NCBI GenBank assembly: GCA_016716135.1
Contig: JADJWX010000011.1
Location: forward strand, 220,663-284,662
Origin: Lewinellaceae bacterium
Lineage (GTDB): Bacteria > Bacteroidota > Bacteroidia > Chitinophagales > Saprospiraceae
Reading direction: 5' to 3'
Length of the DNA: 64,000 nucleotides
Part shown: positions 9,403 to 19,100 of the stretch, in pieces
Position numbering within the stretch: position 1 is the stretch's first letter
Layout: each line of letters opens with the position of its first letter
Position numbers and translations under genes: made by a program
The notes under the pieces: model-generated
The model's database searches: none
The model's input: the letters and a program-made list of their open reading frames with translations, nothing else
What the model was told of the DNA's origin: nothing

Positions 9403-9993
9403 ATGATCACTGTAAAATCATTTGCCGGAACGATAGCCGAAAATCACATCCATGAACTGGCCCGGTTGCGAATCCAAGTCTTTCGGGACTATCCCTATCT
9501 CTATGACGGCTCTATAGAATACGAACTGGACTATCTTAAAACGTATAGTTCTTCAAACGACAGTATTATCGTGATCGCGTTTGATAACGACAAGGTCATA
9601 GGCGCCTCCACAGGAATTCCAATAGAAGCGGAAACCGAGAATATAAAAGCGCCCTGGATAGCACGGGGATACAACATTCACAAAATATTCTATTTCGGTG
9701 AATCCGTACTGGACAAGGCATACCGGGGCCGGGGCATCGGCGTTCGTTTTTTCGAACACCGGGAACACTGGGCAAAAAGCCTGCGCCGGTTCGATCGGAC
9801 AACTTTTTGCGGAGTAGTCCGGCCGGACAATCATCCCTTGCGGCCAGATAACTTCACCCCGCTGGATAATTTTTGGCGCAACAGGGGTTATCAAAAAACG
9901 GAAGACCTCGTCTGCAATATCAGTTGGAAAGACATCAACGAGGCGCACGAAACCCCGAAGCCGCTGCATTTTTGGTATAAAAGCCTTGATTGA
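9403..9993 (+). CDS. GNAT-family acetyltransferase
   Basis: A protein of 196 residues from the ATG at 9403, 11 bases after the epimerase stop. The acetyl-CoA-binding signature is visible as VLDKAYRGRGIGVRFFEHRE (R/Q-x-x-G-x-G/A type) after a central sheet with VIAFDNDKVIGASTG. The substrate is unknown. Position suggests cotranscription with the epimerase. An upstream in-frame start overlaps the epimerase and lacks family similarity, so I prefer 9403. Confidence 0.8.
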   Translation: MITVKSFAGTIAENHIHELARLRIQVFRDYPYLYDGSIEYELDYLKTYSSSNDSIIVIAFDNDKVIGASTGIPIEAETENIKAPWIARGYNIHKIFYFGESVLDKAYRGRGIGVRFFEHREHWAKSLRRFDRTTFCGVVRPDNHPLRPDNFTPLDNFWRNRGYQKTEDLVCNISWKDINEAHETPKPLHFWYKSLD

Positions 9994-10028
9994 GTTCTCT
10001 GGTAATAAAACTGTGGATCACCATCCAA

Positions 10029-10748
10029 CTATTTGCCGGGCGGTTGGCTGGGCCGCACCTCAATTTTGCTGGGCAGGGTGCGGGAATTCAATTTCAGCAG
10101 ATCCACCACCATCTGACCCAGGTCTTCAGGTTGTATTTTCCAGGCGTCGGCATCGTTGGGTTCGTGGTTGTTGAAGTGGGAAGCCACCGAGCCCGGCATA
10201 ATCGTGGTGCAGCGGATCCCGGCGTCCCTGAGGTCGAGCATAACCGCCTGGGTAAAGCCCACCAATCCAAATTTGCTGGCATTGTAGGCCGAGCCTTTCG
10301 GGAAAAAATTGGTGCCCGCCAGGCTGGCGATGCTGATAAAATATCCCTTGGTTTTCGTGAGCGCATCAACCGACGCCTTCAGGCTGTAAAACACCCCGGT
10401 TAGGTTGGTGTCTATGGTTTCATGCCATTGCGCCGGAGTCATTTCCATGATGGGCGCGAAATGGCCGACACCGGCATTGGCAATGAGCACGTCGAGGCGA
10501 CCGAATGCTTCGAGTGTTGTGCGCACCGCCTGTTGCTGTGCTTCAAAATCGCGGACATCGGCAGCGATACCGACGACTTTTCCGGAGCCCATTTTGGATA
10601 GTTCCTGCGCGGCCGCATCCGCAGCGTCCTGGTGGCGGCTGGTGATCGCCACATTTGCGCCTTCTGCCAGCAAACTGGCGGCAATGCCGTAGCCAATCCC
10701 TTTGCTGCCCCCGGTGATGAGGACTGAAATTCCGTTTAGATTTTTCAT
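10029..10748 (-). CDS. Short-chain dehydrogenase/reductase
   Basis: A classical SDR of 239 residues. The Rossmann motif TGGSKGIG is at residues 12-19, NAG at 91-93, and the catalytic Ser142, Tyr155 and Lys159 lie in the SIASLAG and YNASK segments. SRH after the second strand suggests NADP preference. The closest well-known types are sepiapterin-reductase- and FabG-like proteins; the substrate cannot be told from sequence. It converges on the GNAT gene and is divergent from the amine oxidase gene. Confidence 0.85.
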   Translation of the reverse strand: MKNLNGISVLITGGSKGIGYGIAASLLAEGANVAITSRHQDAADAAAQELSKMGSGKVVGIAADVRDFEAQQQAVRTTLEAFGRLDVLIANAGVGHFAPIMEMTPAQWHETIDTNLTGVFYSLKASVDALTKTKGYFISIASLAGTNFFPKGSAYNASKFGLVGFTQAVMLDLRDAGIRCTTIMPGSVASHFNNHEPNDADAWKIQPEDLGQMVVDLLKLNSRTLPSKIEVRPSQPPGK

Positions 10749-10881
10749 ATGGTTTAGAAACGCGAACAGAAAAAAAAGGTTAGTGTTTTTTGTAAAAAAA
10801 CATGGTAAAGCCGGCCAAATGCAATAAGAATTCCCGTTTCAACAGTTGTTTTGCAGGATATAAATCTTGTCGTCCCCGGCG

Positions 10882-10889
10882 TACATTTG
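10882..10889 (+). promoter_or_regulatory. Bacteroidetes-type -7 promoter element
   Basis: TACATTTG matches TAnnTTTG and lies 118 bases before the start codon of the amine oxidase gene, in the divergent region with the SDR gene. Confidence 0.4.
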
Positions 10890-11006
10890 CGTTATCCGAA
10901 AAGGCCGTCGCGCCAACAAAAAAGTCCCAAATTTTGGGAATGCTGACAACCGTTTCCGGTAGACCGTTAAAACAACTTTCATCAGTATTCTTAACAAGGA
11001 ATCAAC

Positions 11007-12605
11007 TTGAAAAACACCGTACGCACCCCCTTTCTTGCGGCTATTCGCAAAGCGTTTAAACTCGCCCTCCTGGCCGAAAAACAACAAACCAATGCTGCTG
11101 AAATCATAGGCCAGGCACAACAATTGGCAACCAGTCGCCGGAAATTCCTGGAAAACACCGGCAAGATCATTCTCGGCGGAACCATTGCCCCCGGCTTGCT
11201 GCTTCAGCCGCGAAAACTGTTGCTCCGGCCGTTTTCAGGGGGACTGACACCTCGAATCGTCATCGTCGGCGGTGGCATTGCAGGCCTGAACGCCCTGCAC
11301 GTGTTGAAAAAGAACAAGCTGGAAGCCACCCTGTACGAGGCTACGGGACGCACGGGGGGGCGCATGTTCACGGTGCAGGAAGCAATGGGCAAGGGCACCT
11401 GGACAGAATTTGGCGGGGAATTCATCGACACCGACCACGCCGATATGTGGGCCCTGGCCAAAGAGTTCAACATTGAACTGATCGACTACCAGCAGGCCAG
11501 TGAGGCTAAACTGGAAGCAGAAACCTTCTTTTTCGAAGGCAAACATTACAATATGGAAGCCGTCGTAACAGCGTTCCGGACATTTGCCCCGCGGCTGAAA
11601 GCCGACATGGACAAACTCGACGGCGACTTTTCTTATTTAACCACGGACCCGTTTATCCAAAAACTGGATAAAATGTCGCTGCGTAAATACCTCAAAAATA
11701 TCGGCGCCAGGGGCTGGATAAAGAGGCTGATTGAAGTCGCCTACGAGTCCGAATACGGCCTTTCCCCCAAAGTGCAATCGAGCCTGAACCTTACTCTGCT
11801 TATTTCGCCCGATACCAGCTCGGGGTCGCTCGCCTTTTTCGGCGACAGCGACGAACGCTACAAAGCCCGCGGCGGCAATCAAAGTATTGTCGACGCCCTG
11901 GCCCGTAAATACGCCGGTGATATCCGGATGAACCGCCCGCTGGAGTCGATCCGCCAGGACGGCAACAGTTACAATTTGCACTTTGGCGGGATGCACGATG
12001 CGGTCCAGGCCGACTTTGTGATCCTTGCCCTACCCTTCACCAAATTGCGGTCGGTGGATATGCAAATCGAAATGCCACCGGTCAAACGCACATGTATTGA
12101 CACCCTCGGCTACGGCACCAACTCCAAGTTGATGCTCGGCATGAAATCGCATTTCTGGCGGAAACAGGGCTACGGCGGTCTGGTGTACAGCGACATTGGC
12201 ATCCCCAATGGCTGGGACAATGCCCAACTCCAGACCGGGGATGATGAAGCAGCCGGGCTGTCTATCCTGTTCGGCGGGCCATGCGGTGTTAAACTAGGCG
12301 AGGGCACACCCGATACACAGAAAAACAAATACCTCCCCTTATGGGAACGCATTTTCCCCGGATCAACCGAACAATTCAACGGGAAGGTCGCCCGAATGCA
12401 TTGGCCGTCCTACCCGTACGTTCTGGGCAGTTATATTTGTTATACCCGCGGCCAGTATACCAGCATCAGCGGGGCCGAACAAATGCCTGTTGGGAATATC
12501 CTATTTGCAGGTGAGCATTGTGGCGGGGCTTATGCCGGGTTTATGAACGGCGCGGCACAAAGCGGCCGGGAAGCAGCCGAAATGATTTTGAGCCGGCTGG
12601 ATTGA
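11007..12605 (+). CDS. Tat-exported flavin monoamine oxidase-like protein
   Basis: A 532-residue FAD-dependent amine oxidase-like enzyme. The start is a TTG at 11007 with an AAGGA ribosome site 6-7 bases before it; no nearby ATG fits. Residues about 43-70 hold a twin-arginine signal (SRRKFLENTGK followed by a hydrophobic run), preceded by an unusually long N-region. The dinucleotide-binding motif VGGGIAGL follows at about residue 86, then the TGGRM motif, and the C-terminal FAD segment LFAGEHCGGAYAGFMNGA. It would act in the periplasm on an amine or amino acid. Which substrate is unknown. Confidence 0.85.
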   Translation: MKNTVRTPFLAAIRKAFKLALLAEKQQTNAAEIIGQAQQLATSRRKFLENTGKIILGGTIAPGLLLQPRKLLLRPFSGGLTPRIVIVGGGIAGLNALHVLKKNKLEATLYEATGRTGGRMFTVQEAMGKGTWTEFGGEFIDTDHADMWALAKEFNIELIDYQQASEAKLEAETFFFEGKHYNMEAVVTAFRTFAPRLKADMDKLDGDFSYLTTDPFIQKLDKMSLRKYLKNIGARGWIKRLIEVAYESEYGLSPKVQSSLNLTLLISPDTSSGSLAFFGDSDERYKARGGNQSIVDALARKYAGDIRMNRPLESIRQDGNSYNLHFGGMHDAVQADFVILALPFTKLRSVDMQIEMPPVKRTCIDTLGYGTNSKLMLGMKSHFWRKQGYGGLVYSDIGIPNGWDNAQLQTGDDEAAGLSILFGGPCGVKLGEGTPDTQKNKYLPLWERIFPGSTEQFNGKVARMHWPSYPYVLGSYICYTRGQYTSISGAEQMPVGNILFAGEHCGGAYAGFMNGAAQSGREAAEMILSRLD

Positions 12606-13102
12606 AACCACAGGCTCGACCTCAACCTTTTGAAAAACAGAAAATCATATCCCTTTTTTGGTCGTTACAACCTGCAGTTAAGTGATTTCAACGTATGCTT
12701 CGCCATTAATCCGAAAATTACCATTAGCGAAATCAAATCCGCGAAAATCTGCGTTTTGCCGAAGGCAAATCCGCGGTATCCGCGTTCTATTCCTGCTCGC
12801 CAGGAAATCCAAAGGAGCGCTCCCAACGTAGAGCGATTGGACCGCGGATTACCACGGATTCGCCTGCGGCGAAGACGCTGATAAACGCGGATTTGATTCC
12901 GCTGAGGGCAAACAAGGCGATTAAAGTTCAAATCAACACCTTGTATTAATTATGACCATCAGGATAAAAACTGGATGTTCACAATTTCAAAATGATGCTT
13001 TCCGGCGTTTTTAAAGATTGACCTGGAACGGTAAATTAAGGCAGCGGATTCATCCGCAACCTGATCTACGAAAGTGCTTGTAACACCAAATCATTCCGCC
13101 GT
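12606..13102. other. Gene-free region with a palindromic repeat
   Basis: No gene is supported over these 497 bases. The main content is a palindromic repeat (12725-12903). The right part leads into the giant protease gene and has no clear promoter consensus. Confidence 0.6.
12725..12903. repeat. Palindromic repeat of the ATCCGCG family, copy 1
   Basis: Two arms of about 60 bases (12725-12785 and 12843-12903) are imperfect inverted complements, built from repeated ATCCGCG-like words and containing GCGAAATCAAATCCGCG in the left arm and its near complement in the right. A 57-base centre separates them. The same word family builds the palindrome at 36267-36388, so this is a dispersed family, probably non-autonomous. 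Confidence 0.7.
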
Positions 13103-16100
13103 ATGTTCCTCCGAAATCTGACACTCCTGCTGCTTTTCCTTTTTTACACCAGTACCTTTTGCCTTGCCCAGGGTGCCCCCGGTTTCTCCTGCGGTTTCGA
13201 CCCGGCCCTCTCCCGGCAACAATCCGGGATCGAGCAGTATGAGCAACGGCTGCGCCAGTTTTTTTTGCAAAAAAAAGCCGATGGCGAGCAACCGGAAGGG
13301 CTGTCGGCGCTGCTGTACACCGTTCCGGTCGTCGTGCACATCATCCACAACGGCGGCGCTGAAAACATCTCCGACGCACAGGTACAGGCTGCCATCGACC
13401 ACCTGAATGCCGGTTTTGCCGCAGCGGGCTACTTTGCCCAGCAAGGCGCCACGGTCAACACCCAAATCCAGTTTTGCCTTGCCAAACGCGACCCCGACGG
13501 CAAGCCCACCACCGGCATTACCCGCACCCAGTCGCCGCTGACCATTATGACCATGGAAACCGACGACATCGCCACAAAAGATCTGAGCCGCTGGGACCCT
13601 ACGGCCTACGTGAATATTTGGGTGGTGCGCGAAATTTTGAGCACGTCCGCAGGGCCCGGCGTTGCAGGCTATGCTTTTTTCCCGACCGCACACGGACAAC
13701 CCCAGGACGGCATGATCTGCGAAGCCGGATTTTTTGGAAAAAGTCCCAAGGAAGACGCCGTGCTGATCCACGAAATGGGGCATTATTTCGGCCTGTACCA
13801 CACCTTCCAGGGCGGCTGCAAAAACGACGACTGCACCGTCGACGGCGACCGGGTGTGCGACACCCCACCCGACCAGGCGACACACACGACCTGCGTGTTC
13901 AACTCCTGCTCGACAGACGTGGCCGCCGGCAGCCCGTTTTTGACCGATGTCGATGATTTTACGGGCGATTTTATGGACTACTCGCCCTTCGACTGTTACC
14001 ATTTTTTCACCGCCGGACAGGCGCTCCGCATGCAGGGCGCCCTGGAAACCGTCCGCACCAGCCTGCTGCATTCCGCCGGGTGCCTCGACCCCTGCTCGCA
14101 AGCCCTTACCGCTTCTTTTTCGGCTGCGCCAAACCCTGTTCAGGCCGGTGAACCGGTAGTTTTCACCAATACGTCCACCGGGGCCACCTTGTTTTCCTGG
14201 TCGGAAAACGGGCTTGTCTTTTCCCAAAATCAGGATGCTTCAACGATTTTCACCGCGCTTGGCCAGCACACCATTTTCCTCACCACGGGCAACAGCGACC
14301 CGAATTGCAGTGCAACGGCGCAGGTGTCGATCGAGGTAACCTGCCCGGTTACTGCCGGGTTTACAGCCAGTGCCACCGAAGCCGTCGTGGGCTCAACACT
14401 TGTTTTTACCAACATCTCCACCGGCAATACGCCGCTTGATTTTGAATGGCAAATCAATGGCCAGTCGGTTTCCACCACCACCGACCTGAATTTTACTTTT
14501 GTAAATGGTGGCTATTACACGGTAATGCTGAAAGCGATCGGGGCGTATTGCAGCACGGAATTTTCCGCTTTGATCAAAATCACCACAGCCTGCGGGCAGG
14601 TCCCCGAACCGGCCCAGGTAGAATATTCGGCGCAAAAAAAACTGTTCAACCCGCGCGACGTCCTGGCCTTGCCCGGCGGTTATCTGCTGCAATGCGGCGG
14701 GCATAACAGCAGGCCGATGGTCAGCAAATGGGATGAATCCGGAAACCTGCTTTGGCACAAAGTGACCACCGACAACGGCGCTTTCAGGCAGATACAGCAG
14801 CTGCCCGACGGGAATTTTTTGCTCGTCGGGCAATCCAGCGGCAAAATGCTGCTGGCCAAAATGACCCCCGACGGCGATTTTTACTGGTCCAAAACCCTCG
14901 AAAATACCGGTGGCGACTACTGGAACCCCTATGAACCCGGGGCAACGGCCATCAACCCCGATGGTTCGTTCGGGCTCCTGTTCAACGATCCCTACGGACA
15001 AAAACGGTACCTGGCTAAAATCTCCGCCGGTGGCGATATCCTCTGGACCAAAAATCTCTTCCAGGTAGCCACTGCGGGCGCACTGCGCCGGGCCACCGAC
15101 GGGTCGGGTGATTTCCTCTTTATGGCCTGGGGAAATTTCCACACTGTTTTTTTCAGCGTCAGCGTTTTGCGGTTCAACCAGGCAGGGCAACTGTTGAAAA
15201 TCAATACCTACTGGCTGGATACTGAAAACCTGACGGGCTTCCCCAACTTTGACCTGAACGTGCACGCTGACGGTGGCTATTCCATTTTTTTTACCGATGA
15301 CGACTTCCTGGGCTCCACGAACGTCCAAAAATATTTGCTGCGCTGCACCGCAACCGGCGCTGTAAAGTGGGCCAAACGGTACGACCTCACAGGCGGCAAC
15401 CAACGCAGCGCAGCTTATATCCGAGCCGTTCCGGACGACAAAGGCTGGCTTATGGTAGACTCCCGGACGGACGCCGCGGGGCAGCCGCTTGGCGATTTTT
15501 TGATCCGCCTGGATGCGGACGGCAACATCGTCCGGACCCGCCGGCTGGGCAATACCGCTGTGAATTACGACTGGACGCCGGCGCCGGTATTCCAGTCGGG
15601 GCGTATCCGGGCGGTTCGCTCCAGTGATTTTAATTCGACCCTGGAATTGCTGACCCTCCACGATTCAGACCTGCCGCAGACCTGCGCGCCCCTAACGCCG
15701 AATGCTGAAACGGGCAAACCGCTGTTCCCTATCGTTTTGGAAACCATGGTTTTCCCCAATTCACGTACGCTTGCACTGGCCGATGCGCCGCTTGTTTTGG
15801 CCGGCGACATGCTGGTTCGGACGGAACTTTGCGCGGCTATTTTGCCCTGCCCGGAAATCTGCGACAACGAACTGGATGACGACGGCGACGGCTACGTGGA
15901 TTGCTTCGACACCGATTGCCCTTGTTTCGATCCCGACCTGGCTTGCTCGATCACGCCCCCCGTGCAGCCGTTCTCTGCAAAAATTGCCTGGGAAAGCGGG
16001 GTGGATGTGATTGACCCGGAGGCGCCGCTTTTTGTCGGGAACCTCAACCCGCAGGTAGACAGTATTCCGGAAATAATTCTTCAGGGCAGAACGACCGGCG

Positions 16101-19100
16101 AATTGTACATTTTTAAAGGCGACGGTTCGAATAAGGCCAATCCGGTAAGTTTTAATCCGGCATTGATTGACAACTTTACGGTGGCGCCGCCGCTGCTGGC
16201 CGACATTAATGCCGATGGCATTCCGGAACTCGTTCTGGCCGCAGCCACCGGGAACATTCGGGTGTATACCAATTACCAGGAAAACCAGACGCCGCCATTT
16301 ACCCTTTGGCTGGAAAGCCAGCCAGCGGTGCCGGGCTTTTTGAGTATGCTCGGTACTGCCGATTTTGACCAGGACGGTGTTCCGGAAATATTTGCGGGCA
16401 ACCAGATTTTTGCTTTTGATTTTTCCAATCCAGCTGCGCCAACGCTTACGCCCCGTTTGAAAGGCGCCGGAAATGCAGGGGCCATGCCCCCCCTGGCTAC
16501 TGGTTTCAGGGATGTATCGGCAGCAGCTGATTTGCTGTCGCGGGCCGATTGCAACGGCGACCCGGACTGCGACGGGCTGGAGCTGGCCGCAGGCGCACAT
16601 ATTTATTCCATCGACCTTGACCCGAACGACGGCGACGGGTACCAGATCAAAATCAAGCGCAACCTCAATGCGCTTGCCCCCGGATATAACTTTTCCGATG
16701 GCTTTACTCAGATTGCCGACATCAACCTCGATGGGCAACCCGACATCGTAGTCAACGGAGCAGGCAGCGACCCTGGCACTAACACCGACGGGTTTTATGT
16801 CTGGGACAAAAACGGCCTGGTCGCATTTTTTCAGGTTTCCCCGGCGCTGGCTTTTCCACAGGGGAAACTCACCATAGCCAATGTTTTTGACGACCGAACA
16901 GCCGGGTTTGCGCAAGACTTCCCGGAAATCATTGGGAAACGGCTCAATCCATCGCGCCTGATCGCCTATAACCTCAATGCCCGGTCGTTGGACGCAACCC
17001 AGCCGTTCTGGTGGTCGGTACCGTCAGACGATGTGTCTAATATTTGTTCTGTTTCGGCTTTCGATTTTGACTACGATGGCCTGGACGAACTGGTTTCCAA
17101 GGGTGACACCTTCCTGCGGGTCATTTACGGCGGCCCGGCGCCATTTCCGCCGGGCGTCGACCCCGATACCCGGGTTTGGTTTGAACTAGCCGGCAGAGCG
17201 GGAACTAGTTTTGAAGGCGCAGTTGTGGCTGATGTGGACGCCGACCAGTCCGCAGAAATTGTATACGCCTTTAACCCGAACAATGTGAGCCAGAATAACG
17301 GCCGCTTGCGAGTGCTCGAATCGGCCGATCTGCCCTGGCCACCTGCACGGTCGGTCTGGAACCAGTTCAGCTATTTTGGCGTCAACATCAACGACGACCT
17401 GACGGTTCCGCAAATACAGCAGCCGCACTGGCTCGAAATGGGCGGCATCGGCTCCGGGAAACGCCCGTTCAACAAACACCTGGCGCAACTAGGCGCGCTA
17501 AACCCCGCAGCAACGAACAAACTCAAGGTGCCGGATATGACCCTGACCCTGGACTCCACCCGTTGCCGGATGGATAGTTTCGACCTGTTCCTGAACATTT
17601 GCAATGCAGGCAGTGCCCTGTTGCCCGGCGGCACACCCATCGCATTTTACCTCGGCAACCCGACGACAATAGCGGCGCCCCTGCTTTTTCTGCCGGTTGT
17701 TTTAGCGGAAAAACTGGAGCCCGGGGCCTGTATTTCGTTGAAAAAAACCATTCCGGCCACCTACAACGAAACCATTTTTGCCGTAGCAAACGACAACGGA
17801 ACACTGCCCACGCCCTTCGACCTAACTGCTGATTTCCCCGCTACCAACCAACCGGAATGCTACTACGAAAACAACCTGGCCTCTTTTTTTATCGGGCACC
17901 AACCACTGGCGCTCGACCTTGGTCCGGATATTTCGTTGTGCAAAAATTCAGTGGTTGCGCTGTCGGCAAGCCCGGGCTTTCAACGCTACCGCTGGCAGGA
18001 CGGCTCCACCGAACCCGATTTCACCGCATTCGGCCCCGGGAAATATTGGGTGGATGCCTACGATGCCTGCGGTTTTTTGCAAACGGATACCGTGCAAATC
18101 ACCCTGAATACCCTCGACACCCTCGATCTGCCGGACGCGGTTGCGATTTGCGACGGTGAAACCATTCAACTGGCCGTCGACGGGTTTTCGAAATATATCT
18201 GGTCTCCTGCCGATTCAGTGAGTTGTGCGGACTGCCCCGTGGTGGATATTTTGGCAAAAAACTCCATCACCCTGCTTCTGAGTGCGGCGAGCGGCGACTG
18301 TATCGTTTCCGATTCAATCCGCATCACCATCGGGCAAAAACCCACCCTGGATTTGCAGGTGCAAACCAATGTTTGCGATTCGATGGCGAGCCTGGCAGCA
18401 AGCGCCACCGGCAACGGGCCATTTCAATTTCACTGGTCGGATTTTAACACCGATTCCGTTCGCACAGTAACCCAGGCGGGCGTCTACACGGTAGAGGTTA
18501 CGGACAAAAATGGCTGTCAAGCAACGGATACCGCCTCGATTGACCTGTTGCCGCCATTGAAAATCGGACTGAATTCGACCATGCCGGATTGTGCCAGCGC
18601 CGCCACCGGTGCGATCGATGTGAGCGTCAGCGGAGGCTTACCTCCTTTTGAATTTATTTGGTCAAACAATGCCGTTTCGGAAGACCTCACCGGCATCCCG
18701 GCCGGCAACTATACCCTCCAGGTCACCGACGCCAACGGCTGCTCCGCTGCGATTTCCGAAACCCTGACCGATCCGCCCGCCATTCAACTTAGTTTGCAAA
18801 AAACAGACCCGAATTGCGCTGGAGAGGCTACCGGTGCTATTGATTTGACGGCCAGCGGCGGCAACGGAATTTTACAATTTTCATGGTCGAACAACACCAC
18901 CGTGGAGGACCTGAGTGCCGTTCCTGCCGGCGATTACACGCTCGTTGTCACCGATGCCAACGGCTGCTCCGCTACCGTTTCTGAAACCCTGATCGATCCG
19001 CCCGCCATTCAACTTAGTTTAGAAAAAACAGACCCGATGTGCGCCGGCGAAGCCACCGGCAGCATTGACCTCACAGCCGCTGGTGGCTCCGGCACCCTGC

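Noticed and set aside
14393..15661. Long open frames antisense to the giant protease gene
   Set aside because: They are by-products of high GC in the opposite strand; they have no signal, motif or start context, and the sense protein is clearly real.
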